In this document: piece by piece, positions 1 through 11,880 of the stretch
Layout of the letters: each line of letters starts with the position of its first letter
Position numbering within the stretch: the stretch's first letter is position 1
NCBI GenBank assembly: GCA_037178855.1
Contig: JASJZC010000005.1
Coordinates: 8,680,001 to 8,744,000 of the forward strand
DNA: 64,000 nucleotides
Origin: Oscheius sp. JU75
Lineage: Eukaryota > Nematoda > Chromadorea > Rhabditida > Rhabditidae
Direction: 5' to 3'
Position numbers and translations under genes: made by a program
Notes under the pieces: model-generated
Database searches by the model: none
What the model was told of the DNA's origin: nothing
The model's input: the letters and a program-made list of their open reading frames with translations, nothing else

Positions 1-2005
1 GACACGACCATGATGCATTCGCAAGAACGACGAGAGCTGGAAAGAGATGTCTCCGAGATCAACAAGGAGCTGAAATTAAAGTGAGGGCCTTCCTGAATTT
101 ATGGCTCCCTCCAGTGAAATCCTATACTTTCCACGTGTCCTCTCTCTGCCAGTCATTTCGTAGCTTAAGACCAGTGCTCAATCTAGTTCCACCCTTGTAC
201 TCGAACGTATTGTGTGTGCGACCTCTCTAATGCAATATGTGAGGTCGTCAAGTATCATTATGTCCCGCGCACACTTGTGCATGGTTAGCACGAGGCGAAA
301 CAGTGCTTTATTGATCCTAGGGTGACCATATTCACAACTGCTAATCCCATTCTTGGAATCCAACTTACCGAGGTCTATTTATTCAGCCCGTCCATGAGGC
401 GAGCACGTGTTTGTTTCCATTCTCTCTCTCTCTCTCTCTCTTCAATGGGCAACCGGCTCTACCAGCAGTTTAGAGAAGGCACAGCATGTATAGGGCCGTT
501 CCTTTTCATGTCAAACACAATTTGAACACATTTCGCTTCCTGTTAGTAGTCATCCCGCAGTTTTCCGCATTGCGGATGTCCTTGTCGTGTGTCACCTCGT
601 ATCAAGATGGATGCCCAGTCAGGGAGAAAAAAGGCCAACGAAAATATAGTAGTGCCGACTGACCTTTTCGCTATTTCTCATATTTGAGTCTCCCTGTTTC
701 TCTGTTTATTTCACTTACAGACCCTCAGCAAACTACTAGTATTTCAGTCGCACTGCTCCCTTGCTTATCTCTTGCTTCATTTGTGTGTGTCTTTCTCTGA
801 ATCGATCAAGGTTTCACTTGGCAGGCTGCCATTTCCCACCCAGTTGTTTGCCGCTCCTCTTTTTGTCGTCTCTTGCCGCCCGGGTCATTATTCTTTGTTG
901 CAAGCTCTTCGCCCAGTGTAAAAACCCGCAAACTGCTCTTTTTCTCCTGTTGTCACTCATCAAAATCGTTTGTAGACTTCTTATCGTCGACAACTTTGTT
1001 CCTCCGGCTCTTCGGGAGAAGATCAAGGAGAGGGCGAGTTGGTCCGAGGACGACTCCAATTGGTCCCTTCCCGGAGCGCGTCCCCTCTCGGCTGAGAAAC
1101 CTCAGACGACGGAAAACGTCCTTATTGGTGAGGAAGCATCGAAAACAAGATCACACATTATTTATTCAGGTGGCGACGATCAAGCTGTATTGACACGGTC
1201 GATTGGTGCCGATTCCGGTGTCAGTTTCTCAGAGCCGGGCACGTCAAAATCCGAGATTTTTGAGAAACGACCGGTAGGTTTCCAATTTTTCAGCCCGCAT
1301 TGGATATGTATAGATGAATGTTGAATTTTGAAGCATTCTTACGCTCTAGCTTTGGCAATTGTGAATGGATATAAATAATAAAGATTAGGAGTGCGCCCAT
1401 GTGCTTCTCTTTCACTTTTCGAACCCGCATCACATTGGCATATTCCAGATTTCAAATCCGGGCTTACGTCGACCAGTTTCGGTCTATGAAAGAGATCTAG
1501 TCGCTCGGGCGAAAAGAGGACTCAGCAGGATGGCCAAGCCGTCTTTGAATGGTTTGTTCTTACACATACAGTTGTCTAAATCGTACACCTTAGGGTACCA
1601 TCCAGTTCAGCCGATTCTGAATGAGGATATTCTTCGCTTCTGCGGAGAAAATGTGCTCATTTTTTCGGGCCTGGAAAGGTTACAGAGCAATGTGAAGGAC
1701 TATGACTCTGCTAATGTAAGAATTTCATTGATTCTCTCGAAGTTTCGAGTTTTTTAGGTTTCCATATCATCCATAACCAAGGAGAAAGATATCACAATTG
1801 ATGCTAGACAGACTCCGTCAATGCAGTCGCGGCTTCGATCACCGTCAGCTGGGTCAACTAGGTATTTTCCCTACTTTCTCATTTGTAAGCAAAAACTTTC
1901 AGATCTCGATCAAAAAACGAGCTCGCCCGCAACGCGCTTGGCTCCCTGAGCGGCCAATCCTCGGCCAATATCTATCCAAAAGCGCGTGGTCTCGTCGGAA
2001 AATAG
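1..2005 (+). CDS. klp-11: Kinesin-2 motor, C-terminal part (KIF3B/KLP-11 type), 5' end outside window
   Basis: Kinesin-2 is a plus-end microtubule motor that drives anterograde intraflagellar transport in ciliated sensory neurons. Only the end of the coiled coil and the tail are here. Exons: 1-80, 976-1273, 1449-1715 (a possible 42-nt intron lies at 1552-1593), 1758-1861, 1903-2005; phases agree at every junction. The first exon ends in a charged coiled coil (RRELERDVSEINKELKLK). It joins over an 895-nt intron to LLIVDNFVPPALREKI, which matches the KIF3B tail start 'LIIENFIPLEEKSKI'. A later RRPVSVYER segment resembles the KIF3B 'KRPVSAVGYKRP' region. The last residues, YPKARGLVGK before TAG at 2003-2005, match the KIF3B terminus 'YPQSRGLVPK'. 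The motor domain is upstream of the window. KIF3B/KLP-11 is preferred over KIF3A/KLP-20 because of the C-terminus. Identity is inferred by recall of the human sequence, not alignment. Confidence 0.85.
421..441. repeat. CT dinucleotide microsatellite
   Basis: A run of about ten CT units lies in the 895-nt intron of the kinesin-2 gene. No function is implied. Confidence 0.9.
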
Positions 2006-2187
2006 GAAAGAAGTCATCCATAAAGCTCAAGCCAAATCATCTTATTCTACCACTCCCTACTACATTTGTCCTTCAAGAAAATTCTCTTCCTGATCCTGTC
2101 CTGGCTTTCAGACATGCTGTTCTGGTGAGTTTTCACTTAGAAACACAGAGATAGTGACAGAGACTGTTTCTAACACTCTAGTTATAG

Positions 2188-3508
2188 CCAAAATTCTCCT
2201 GTTCCTCTTCCGAAACATCCGATTCTGAAGGCATTTGTGCCGACTTCTCCAGTCGTGACCGTCAATCGGACATCGACGAGGACATCTGGACAGACCATCT
2301 TGCCTCCAGGTATCCAGCAATTCAAAATCTGGATAGTTCTGTGGACTTTGGCGAATATCTCCTCTTCGAAAGGTAATCCAAATCTATTTTGTTCCACATG
2401 CTGTTTTCAGGAGAGCATTTTCGGTGCCTAGAAGTGTCCACAAAAGTTCAATGTTGAACTCTAGCTATCAGAGCCCTCGGTTAAGCCGAATTCCTGTGTC
2501 TAGCCGGTCAATGAGCCAGAGTTTTTCCCTCTCCAACAGTATGATCCGTTCGACTAACAAGAAGATCACCAGGGCTACTCAAAGTCTTACTGAGGCTATG
2601 AATGGCTCGAGGGAACAGCTCTGTGAGCCTTGTGCCGATGTCAAGAACGAAGCAAAACTCTCCTTGGCCAGAAGTAGAGCTCGTTCACTACAGAAACAAC
2701 GACTGGATGACAGGTGATTAGTTTTTCAATATTGTTGAAGTTCCTCTTTGTTTAGATGGCTTCTGGGGCCAGGTGACATGTCAAGATCATTGTCAGCTTC
2801 CTTCCGAGCACCATCTCCAAGTAGACGTATCCTTTCAAGACCGAGGATCAGCAGAACTGCTGAGGAAATCCAGGCAGAGAGGTCTACAATGTGGCTGTCG
2901 AAGCTGAGAACGGAGATAGAGGATTTTGTAGATGGTGAGCACGAGATCTTTTATATTTACTAGCTCTGTAGCCTCTTTTTATGCGATTGTTTACAGAAAA
3001 GTCTCGACGATCTCCAGACTCTGATAGTCTTGATGAAACCACTGTGACAATCTCCGATGCTCACAAGAAGATGGGTTCAAAGAAAAACCTTAAAACCAAT
3101 GAATTCGGTGAGATCATCCTTTTTAACTTCATCAATGCATTAACTTCTAGGCGGAACCCCTCCTCTCTCGATGGAACGACTGATACGTTGGTACCGTTTG
3201 ACCCGATCCAATTGCCTTATCTGTCGAAACAGTCAGCGTTTACGTCGACTCACAAAACGGAGCATAAAATGTGATTTGAGGTGGGTCCCAGCATTTTCTT
3301 GGCTAAAGAATGTACTTACAGCAGATCGAAGGTGGAGAAGCCCGGAGTTGTGAGGAGAAGTCAGTGCAAATGCGAAGAGAACACCAAGAACAGCAGCATA
3401 GTACAAATCAGTAGTCCAAACTCCCATGAGATTTTCTATTCTTACAACCTCGCCGTACTTTTTGCGGCAATCGCATTCTTTTTCCGAATGATACTCATTC
3501 TTTTTTGA
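2188..3508 (+). CDS. Ser/Arg-rich basic protein with C-terminal transmembrane anchor, unknown
   Basis: I do not recognise this protein. Exons 2188-2372, 2411-2713, 2756-2934, 2997-3107, 3151-3280 and 3322-3508 join in consistent phase. A 5' exon ending at 2124 (donor CTG|GTGAGT) probably belongs too, but I could not find an in-frame start, so the N-terminus is unknown. The first visible part is acidic and Ser-rich (DSEGICADFSSRD, DIDEDIW). The middle is strongly basic and Ser-rich with SRSMSQS- and RSRARS-like stretches. Near the end is a dense Arg block (SQRLRRLTKRSIK), then a hydrophobic segment (LAVLFAAIAFFFRMILILF) immediately before TGA. This is the layout of a tail-anchored protein, perhaps of the ER or nuclear envelope, but it lacks the terminal PPPX of KASH proteins. 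It starts about 180 nt after the kinesin gene on the same strand, so co-transcription is possible. AATAAA lies at 3612-3617. Confidence 0.6.
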
Positions 3509-3611
3509 TGATTTGGCATGAGATTTTCAATTTTTCCCTGATGAGATACGTGAGCGTTGTTGCGGGCCATTTTCTGTTTTTTTCCTGTCAATATTCTAGT
3601 CTTCCATGTGA

Positions 3612-3617
3612 AATAAA
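3612..3617 (+). terminator. Poly(A) signal AATAAA for the tail-anchored protein gene
   Basis: AATAAA lies about 105 nt after the TGA at 3508. Confidence 0.5.
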
Positions 3618-4421
3618 AAAGTTAGACTTTATTAAACCGAAAGTAAACACCGTCAAGAAGCGGTCCGGAGCATGTGGTCCAGAAAATATGCATCCATTAG
3701 TGAAATTACTGAATGTCTATTTGTAGCTGATTCAAAAGAAAAATAGATAATACTTTATCGTTGGTCCAAACATTTTATGACCTCTCGATCAATTCCCACG
3801 TACAATTCCTCAATTTTTCGCAAGTTTTTTTATCACACTCAAATGTACAAAATGTTAAAAAAAAAGTTAAAACTTCTGAGAAAAATTCGAACGTAATGGA
3901 AAACACTCATAAACGTACAAGCGGACCGGACCAAAGGAAAGGGTCACCAGACCATCTCGGCATTTGACACTCAGAGGGTCATTTAACAGCCAAGCAAACT
4001 CCCCTCCAGGAAGCAGTCCGGAGTATGTGGTTGAATAAGAGATGTCTGTCATGTGCCAGTTTAGTCATTGCGCATTCTCTCATTATTGTCACTACTGTCA
4101 GTTTTAACCACGTACAACACCTTGACTCTTCTTTTTTTCAATTTCTGCAAGGCATTATACTGTTTGAATCGTTCGATTAGAGAGATTTTGACTATTTCTA
4201 TGTTCAATTACGAGAAAGTCCATTGAGATCACAGGACAACATGGATACAGGTGAGTTCTCTAAATCTCAAGTGGAAAAGTAAGCAGGGGACCAGTGGGAA
4301 TAGCAAAGTAACCGGTATTCAACATAAAACAGGTTGGGGAAGTAGCACCAAATCATGTGACAACAAATGATCAAAAGTAAGAAACGTTAAAACGTAAAAG
4401 AGGGAACCCAATTGGACCAGC
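3618..4421. other. Intergenic stretch with a short dispersed repeat
   Basis: No coding region is supported. The core GCGGTCCGGAGCATGTGGT occurs at about 3660-3680. A diverged copy is at about 4012-4030, and another lies in the guanylate cyclase intron at about 44687-44707. Confidence 0.5.
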
Positions 4422-6020
4422 CTACGTTGTCTCTTTGGAGAACCTCGCCTTCACCTTGGCTACGATAAAAAGAACACTCATAGCTACCAGAATAAAGCAT
4501 CCTGTGATCATGTAAAGAGTAGGTAGGAAAAAATTTCTTGGCCCAATCCAGCTCGGATTGGCTATTACGAAACTCTTCTTGATCTTGTAGTGAATCACGT
4601 TATAGTCTGAAAACTATATGTATAAGAAATATGTAGCAACTCACTGTAATTGATAAGCAAAGTATAGCTTCCTTTTGGAAGCACTGCCTTATTGTCACCA
4701 TCGTTGAACGGATCATGCTGAAACTGTGCCATGACTAGGAAATAGTTAGCTCTACATTTTTGTCGAGACTCCTATACGGCTTTCTGAAGTTGGGAAGCGC
4801 TGCAGTCTTCATCCAGACTTGGAAATCGATGTTGTTCAGGGCCCAACCAATGTCGAGGTCGTCTTCACTAGCGTTGAAAACTCCCAGTTCACAGATAGAT
4901 GACTGCCAGTTAGGAGGCTTTGTGGTATTCTGAAAATGCCACCAGGAAGGTTAAGCTGATACTGTTTTAAGATGATACATACACCTTACGAAACATTGGC
5001 ACAAGTGTACTTGGTACGTAGCGTTAAGTAGTAAGACTGAAGTATGCTTACCCTAAACTGGTCACACATTGCACCAGGATACTTCTGTCGAATTGGATTG
5101 TCATCAGGATAATCGTGTGGATTTCTGAACTTCTTGATTCTTTCCACATGAGCCATGATTCCATCCACTGTAAAAGGAACCGGGATGCTTGTTCCGTCCG
5201 GCTGATGATAAGTTAGTTCGAATGAATCTATACACACAATAGTTGAAACAAGAAAGTTTGTTCCCTACCGTTGAACATTGAGTTAGCGATTGTTCCGCAT
5301 GGGACAATTGGAATCGCACGGCTTGCGTTGTATTCTTTTAGCTTGCAAGTCGTGTTCACATCCAGAACGTATCCTTCGGCTGCCACACAATCGTATGGCT
5401 CACACTGATCGGTTTCGAAAAGATCACCAAGCAGTTGGAGATCATTTCTTGAAGTAGAGTATGTTCGAAAGTTCTGATAGAAACCGTCCAATTGGTAGTA
5501 GAATTTTACGTCACCCTGAAAGTATAATTTCTTTCAATCGACTTCAGAAATGTTTCAGCACCCAGTTTAACCTTTGTGAAAACACTAATACAGAAATGAT
5601 AGTTACCTTAAAATCCTCTGTAATTGTAAGATCAATGGAACATGTTGGCTTCGCATTAACTTGAGCCAAAAACTCCGCTTTGGTGCCGTTTTTTGTTAAG
5701 CAATCTGTGTAGTCGTATACAAACTCTTTTGCTGAAAATCCTTGTGAACCAAACCAGAAATGCTTACATTTATCAGCTTCAAACCATAGCAGAAGTCCTA
5801 ATCCAAAAATGATTAATCCTAGACACATGACGTATTTGAAAGCTGCTTGAATAGTTAGTACAGGTCGTTGAGCAGAGAGTTTTTGTTGTCTCCATATTGA
5901 ATCTGGAAGTTTTGTCGATAGTAAACGTATCGATAAAAACATTTTTTTTTTACCTTTTGGCTGGTTCTTGGCCCTCCGGTGCCTTGGCAAATTTGGAATC
6001 TCCGGGACTTCCATTTTCAT
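4422..6020 (-). CDS. CDC50/TMEM30 family, P4-ATPase (lipid flippase) beta subunit
   Basis: CDC50 proteins pair with P4-ATPase flippases and help their folding, ER exit and activity. Eight exons (6020-5954, 5902-5768, 5731-5607, 5515-5269, 5227-5052, 4929-4770, 4734-4645, 4606-4422) give 394 aa. The start was chosen at the Met preceding a basic N-terminal tail; a TTTCAG acceptor just upstream could receive a spliced leader. The family landmarks are in order: [17 protein letters not shown] before TM1; a lumenal domain with [12 protein letters not shown], the paired cysteines, and [11 protein letters not shown]; the TTKPPNWQ and [16 protein letters not shown] segments; and a second TM ([19 protein letters not shown]) near the C-terminus. 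Length is typical (about 360-400 aa). Introns 5732-5767 (36 nt) and 4735-4769 (35 nt) are tiny, but removing them restores the family sequence. C. elegans has several CDC50 genes, including chat-1; I cannot say which this matches. Confidence 0.93.
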
Positions 6021-7650
6021 CTGTCTTTCATAAATACGAAAAAATAGCTGAAATATATTGTTTGAACATAAAGTCAAAGAAAAAAAGAAAAAATTTCTTC
6101 GCACAGCGGCGAATGCAAACGGCATTATCAAAAACCACAACTGTTGGCGGGAGTCTGAATCAGCCATGACAAAAATTGCAGCACAAAAAGGGCTAGAAAC
6201 GGAAAGCGAAACGTCATAAAATGCCTGTAAGGAGGAATTGTCACGGGGTGGATCCCAACACTAGCTGGTCTAAGACAACAAGATAAGAAAAGGGTCATAC
6301 TCGTCTTAATAAACAAACAGGAGAATGATTTTTTCCGATGACATAAGAAGAAAAGGTTCTAATCAGTAGAGAGCTCCAGTTCTTCTGCCAAGGACCATCG
6401 ATCGAACAGGGGGAGACGAAGAAAAGTCAACATTGGGCGGAAACTGCTGCTCTGACGAGATGTACCGACGGCACAGAGCACATGGCGGGCACGAACCTGA
6501 AGATAGTTTTGTGGTTTGATGCTTGCTAAGACGAACAGGGAAAACTGGTTGAGTTGGGTGCTTTTGTCACATTCAGAACTAAAAAAAAGAAAAGTTTTTC
6601 TAATCTCGTTTAATCGTTTTTTCGATTTAGCCGATCGTGTAAGATCATCAAGTTTCTCATTAAAAGAGATAATAGAATGTTGCAAATTCGTACAGGTGGT
6701 CGCTGCACGATCAACGGAGTGGATGGTGCTCCTGAATTTGTTGCTCTCCTCCCGTGCAAGTACAAACTACATCGAAGGTATATACAACAATTTTTCAACT
6801 ACATTGGATATTCCTCTTTCGATCGTATTCGTATAGTAAGTTGTAATGCCGACTGCTTTAGTTTGAGCACAATAGTGCCTCGCCAAACAAACTTTTGGAG
6901 TCTCAAGCTCCAAATATCTACTTTTTTTTTTATTTCGAGCTGGAAGAATGCTTATCATGGTCTTGTATGCAGGAAGTGAGAGGTGCCAGTGTTTTGGGTG
7001 ATGTTCGGATATGCAGAAAATCTTTAGTTTGAAACTGGTGAGTGGCAGATGCGCATCTGAAATGATTGATTCAAGATTAGTTTCATTATAACTGCAACGG
7101 CAATGTGAACATCTTAAACACACTTCTAGTTGACTATGCTGCTGAAGTCAAAGAGGTAGAATTGTGCGTATCTCTTGGTGACGAATAATTTGAACAAGTT
7201 AACTATTATATCTCCGCTTTCCTCAGAGGTCGAAAAGTTGATAACGTAAAAAAAAAAACGCCACAAAGACTTTGTTCGTGTGCCGTTGTACTCTTCCTCC
7301 GATTATGAGAGTTGCAATTTGGGATACATAAAACTCTGGGCCATTGTGGTCAAGACGAACGATGTGTACTATGTGACAATAGACGACGGAGCCACTTTCA
7401 AAAAATTACAGTAGTTTGAGGTAGTCTTGAAATCTTTTTCGAGTTGTGAAAGGGAGTTTTTCAAGATTGGATCCTATCAAGGTACTTACAAACAAAGAAG
7501 AACTGAGAAAAGCATGGAGAGAAGCAACGAGTTGTACATCAATATGAGATAAAGTGCTAAATAAATAAACTACGTTTAACAATTGCTTTGCAACAGCGTT
7601 AGTGTCTACATAAATTTGACAGTTATTTAGTTGAAAAGTGAGAATTCGTG
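6021..7650. other. No supported gene
   Basis: Several open frames of 60-118 codons occur on both strands. None shows a recognisable domain or a consistent splice chain. A short minus-strand frame ending at 6359 has a plausible acceptor (CTTCAG) but no homology I can name. Confidence 0.4.
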
Positions 7651-7659
7651 CGTCAATAT

Positions 7660-8393
7660 AACTGAAACAAAAACACAATCGGAGTTACGCAAATTGTGCA
7701 ACTTCAAGGAACTGCGGTTTATGGCTAGTTTGAAGCAAAAGCAACTGCCTTGCAGCCAAATACTCGGCTATTGGAGCAATACTATTCCACAAAATAGACT
7801 TCCTTCTTCCATCCGATCATATTTTGAACAAAACGTGGTTGTGTGTAGCAGTCTACGAGATTTTATATCCAGTAATTGTCGTTGGAGCGATTCCTACAGT
7901 TTACTCTATTACAAGACAGGATATGGTTGTCGTGAAACAAAAGTTATTCGCAAGGCCTCCTGACATCCTTAATGCTGACGCTGTCTGCAGCTACCTAGGA
8001 TTGTAAAAATCCGGCATCCTTTGTTACTGTAGGCCTCGTTGCTGTTATTTAAACACAACAGTTTAAATCTACACACTTTCTGTTACTCCCTACTTCTGGA
8101 TAACTATCTACAAAATACTAAAGTAAAACCTTTCGCATATGTCAAGAACGGCCAGAAAACAGCAAATAGAAATCATGATGGCACTGGGCAGCATGCCTAA
8201 ATCTGTCGGCTCTATATTCATTTTGTTCGTAGGTATAATCATTGTATCGATGGTCACGGAAAGGTGGAGAGCCGACCTTTACAACTATGCTTTATTTTAC
8301 CAGGCTATAGGAATACTACCGACTATTATCTCCTTCATTCGTACATATCGCCCATATAGAGAAGTTATTTTCAACGGATTAAGAAGAATATAG
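7660..8393 (+). pseudogene. Serpentine chemoreceptor-like remnant
   Basis: Two hydrophobic coding blocks remain. The block at about 7827-8003 encodes a membrane-spanning pattern (WLCVAVYEILYPVIVVGAIP). The one at 8139-8393 encodes two further TM-like segments (VGSIFILFVGIIIVSMV and YQAIGILPTIISFI) followed by the basic tail YRPYREVIFNGLRRI and a stop. This is the usual TM5 to TM7 layout of a nematode chemoreceptor. The stretch between them has stops in every frame that would keep a TM6, and I found no splice pattern that rescues it. It is therefore probably a pseudogene. The family is not assignable. Confidence 0.45.
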
Positions 8394-8947
8394 CCTCTGT
8401 ACTTCTCCGGCTACTTCTCAAACCGCAGTTCTCGCTTATCCGAAGTGATCAACGTCCAACGCCAGAGGATCTTAGAAAAGAAAAGACCAATGCCTACAGG
8501 TAAAAATGAGAGTACGACTAACATCGTGTGGCTGATATGACCAAGAGCTGAACGAGAAATAGTAACAATAAGTTCGGTCTGGAAGCCCAGCTTGCATACA
8601 TCACACCACCGGACAATGTTATTATTGCTGGATCATGTTTGGTAGCGAGGCATGACCTGGTCTCAAAAGTAATAGATCATTCCTTCCGTACATTTTTCCA
8701 ATATCTCTCGCAAAAATAGTCAGTTGATCTTCAGGGCAAAAACTGCGGTCGCAACACATTCGAGCGGGTTGTTTATCCGCCGCGTTTAACCCCCTTGTTG
8801 ACGCCGGTCGGCCAGCTCGTTGTCTCTCCCCGCTGTGCCTACTCTCTTCCCTTCACGTGCTGTTTGTTATTTCGGCCGTTGGTCTGAACAACACTGCCCT
8901 TTATATTTTCGCCCTCCTAGGCCCCACCTTCCATCTTTCCAACTGCT

Positions 8948-10305
8948 ATGGACGCTCATCCAGTTTTACCCGACTCTGCCCCACGTCCGCCCCATCTCAC
9001 TAAAGACATCATGAGCTACTGGACTGCTGAAGTAAGTTCTTATTGGGTTTGATCAACAAAGTTTCCTATAGGATTCTAAACGTGCTCTCATATCCACCCT
9101 CATTCCTGGTGGAGCTGCTGCTGCCGCCTTCGTTCTTCTGAAGGGCGATCAGGAGACAAAGTTGTGGTGGAACGTAAGTTTGCTTCTTTTTAATTACATT
9201 TTCTTGTAGTTCAAAACAGCAATTCACATCCTAAATTTATGCTTTGAAAATATGCCATTTTCTTGTGGAAGGCTCAAACACGTAGAATTGGCACCACTTG
9301 TTATTTGTTTACGAGAAACGCGCCTCAAAAAACGGTAAACAAGCCGCTCTGCCAGTATTATTAGTTTACAAACAGATCGATTTTAAGCACATCTAAAATA
9401 GAGAGCGGTCTGTGATTCGTATTCGTTCAATTAATGTAAAAGTTCTTTTTCTTATTTGACGACGCTCTCCAACTTGACAAAGGAAAAAGCCAAACATCTG
9501 TTCGCTAGCGGAAAACATGTGCCCCTGTTATTGTGTTTCGGCAGGATGATGTGACTTGAGTTCTTTGTTTACCATGCGATCTTAGAGGAATGTTGATGAA
9601 AAGAATAGTTTTTGGTTGAAAGAAGTACCTTCTTGTCTGACATGTTCTCCCTAGGCGCGCTCGTATCATCTCGGCGGAGAGGAAAACATAAGGTCACAAA
9701 CTCGTTCGCTAAAAACGTTTTGGGCACACTCCTCCGGTTTATCTTTATGGTACGGGCGAGAAACTGCGAGATGGAGAGTAGGTTAGTGAGTTTCTTCGTT
9801 CTCTTTTTTCGCTCACATTCCGTGTTCAGACCCTCAGAAAGCCCGAATGGGCACCTCCCGAGGTCAAATGCTACGCGTTCATGGACATACTAGCCACAGC
9901 CCCGCTCGGATATGCCAGCTACCTTATCTACAAAGGCAGTAACTGTAAGCTTCTATCATTTTTTGGCTACGACCCTTGGTTCTAGTGCTCAATGAGAACG
10001 ACACCAATATGGCTCTCCGTCTCTACGGAGCCAACATTGCTTTGGGTCTCCTCACCGTGCCCATTGTGAAGAACCGAAGTCTTTCCTTGGTACATTGTCA
10101 TTTTTTCCCATCACGATCCAAATTTCAGCTATGGAAGAACATGCTCCTATTCCATTTGACTGCAATTGGAACTGCTTACGCATTTTACCGACTCAACAAC
10201 ACTGCCGGCTACTGGATGACCCCGTATGCCATTTGGACCGGCTTCTACGCTCTCTTGACTTACGGAATCCACAAGGAGAACAAGCCTCTTGAAAAGAAAT
10301 TCTAA
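8948..10305 (+). CDS. tspo-1: TSPO/MBR family, translocator protein (peripheral benzodiazepine receptor)
   Basis: TSPO is a five-helix outer-mitochondrial-membrane protein that binds cholesterol and porphyrins. Five exons (8948-9031, 9072-9173, 9830-9944, 9986-10089, 10129-10305) are in phase and give 193 aa, close to the usual 160-190. The signature is LRKPEWAPPEVKCYAF, matching the family pattern L-x-K-P-x-W-x-P-P in the TM1-TM2 loop. GYASYLIYK follows, matching GYGSYLVWK. The remaining helices are recognisable (ALGLLTVPIV, LLFHLTAIGTAYAFYRL, MTPYAIWTGFYALLTYGI). The first exon adds a short soluble N-terminus; the start is the first in-frame ATG before the AAG-rich donor at 9032. Intron 2 is 656 nt, unusually long here. 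AATAAA at 10386-10391 is the probable poly(A) signal. Confidence 0.9.
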
Positions 10306-10385
10306 CTCGTAACATACTGGTGTAACAGCACATTTTTTGTTGTAAATTTTGCTAGAAAAACATGTGGTAACATGACGATTTTCAC

Positions 10386-10391
10386 AATAAA
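10386..10391 (+). terminator. Poly(A) signal AATAAA of the TSPO gene
   Basis: AATAAA lies 81 nt after the TSPO stop codon. Confidence 0.7.
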
Positions 10392-10727
10392 ACAGTCTTA
10401 AAACCTTTTGAGTCTTCAACGTCAAAGCTGATAATTCGCGTAAGAAAATCTGCGCATTTCGTCTGCGATGAAGTCCAGTAGCACTGAAGGTTCACTTATT
10501 CAACTTCTATACATTTCGTGAGGTAGGTGAAACCGTTTGCTGATACAAAAGACTAGGTGTATAGTGTTAATGAGGTCTCACGTCCAGAGTACGAGTTTAA
10601 CGAAATGGAAAGATGCAACTTCTCGTTCCGCAAAAACAGTAAGCGGTTGGTAGCTCAAAAACCCATTATTATATATTAGCTGTGTGATACAGGCGAAACG
10701 TTCGTTCTGCATTAGAAACTTATGGCT

Positions 10728-11020
10728 TATTGTCAGCTTTCATATTCGCTATCTCCCTGGCCCAATTCCACTTCCTTTTTACTCGTTCGTTTCTGATATC
10801 AGGTAGTTTTTCTTTTCGTCATTCATTAGGTCTGTCGAGAAGAGTTACTCCAACCATCTTTCGCATCATTTCTCTTTGTGTTGTGTTCAATTTCGTAAGA
10901 TCCTTTTCTCGGTGTCTCCAGGTTTCTGACGCGTACAGTAGGCATGGTTCGACGCTGCATTGTCTAAACGTCTTAATCTTGACTCTTTTCATTCATACAC
11001 CAGTATCTTTAAAACTATGG
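10728..11020 (-). mobile_element. RTE-type non-LTR retrotransposon, 3' fragment of the reverse transcriptase ORF
   Basis: The minus strand encodes the C-terminal end of an RTE polyprotein: CLLYASETW, then EKDLTKLNTTQREMMRKMVGV, TLLDR, and KRKWNWAREIANM. These match the intact-looking C-termini at 29.6 kb and 30.2 kb. The frame has an in-frame TGA after TLLDRPNE, and nothing of the endonuclease or catalytic RT core is present. This is a 5'-truncated, dead copy. Confidence 0.85.
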
Positions 11021-11034
11021 TAATACTATACTGC

Positions 11035-11880
11035 AGACACTGGTGCTCCATTGATTGGGCACCTTTAAAAATCTTCCTGTGAGTAGCGTAATTCCAAAAA
11101 ATAATCAATACCAAAAAAGGTGATCCTGTGAGGCCACACACTAAAACGAGAGAAACTGAAAGTATGTGTCACTGTTTAAAAATATGCTTACAGGAAGCTT
11201 TCACATATCTTCTATCGGATATTATGAAAATGAAACATCATTCTTCTTTTGAACTTCGAAATTAAATATATGGGCGCGTTCATAGACTGTAGGTAAAGTA
11301 GATAGTCCTATAAGGTTTTATTGATAGTGAAAAAAATCAACTCTTGACTTTTGAGCCGTTTGATACATTATACAAAGAAGGATCCAATCGCACACAAAAA
11401 TGTTCCCATTTAAGATTATAAAGCTGAACATTTACTATTGTGCAAAGCCGAGTTTGAAACTTGGCGATAATTAAAAAGGAACTTTAAATAGCTACCCCTT
11501 TCCTCTGGTGCACTTGAGTATATTGTCGAATTTATAGGTAATCGCTAGTCGGAATAAAGCTCGCTTCAAAAAGGGAAAAAATCGTCATCCCACCGGCGGC
11601 TCCAAAGGTTAATAGTTGATAAGAGTTAAATACAAAATATGATTCAATAAATACTGTATGCGCTAATATCACCGAAGTATGCAAATATGCCACGAACTTT
11701 AACTAGAAAAAATGGATAATAGAGTTCAAGTCGGCCGCACCATAATACGAAAAAACTGCCAAACAGTAGGCCACAGCCGTTTGTATGAAAACCATTCCAT
11801 CAAAAAAATAAATCACCTGTTTCACACGCGCTGAGGTCGATTGGGTACATCTACTTTTTTACCCAAGGTCAATTGAGAAG
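11035..11880 (-). pseudogene. Decayed serpentine chemoreceptor
   Basis: On the minus strand several TM-like pieces follow each other in receptor order, separated by stops and unspliceable gaps: IYFFDGMVFIQTAVAYCLAV (about 11800-11740); LKFVAYLHTSVILAHTVF and then LLTFGAAGGMTIFSLF (about 11690-11570); and a TM7-like piece, SLVLVCGLTGSPFLVLIIFW (about 11165-11100). One pair is joined by a plausible intron. In-frame stops interrupt the rest. The receptor family is not clear. Confidence 0.5.

Noticed and set aside
2106-2124. ATG at 2113 as the start of the tail-anchored protein gene
   Set aside because: MLFW with donor TCTG|GTGAGT gives phase 2, which does not fit the acidic exon at 2188; the frame that does fit has no Met upstream. 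Start left undefined.
3233-3427. Minus-strand frame with a hydrophobic start (DLYYAAVLGVLFAFALTS)
   Set aside because: Overlaps the well-supported last exons of the plus-strand tail-anchored gene; no continuation found.
6359-6685. Minus-strand frame ending FRPMLTFLRLPLFDRW, considered as an FMRFamide-like precursor
   Set aside because: No signal peptide, no Gly-Lys/Arg amidation and cleavage sites; not a neuropeptide precursor.
10730-11023. Plus-strand frame with Phe/Ser-rich product
   Set aside because: Antisense shadow of the RTE fragment on the minus strand.
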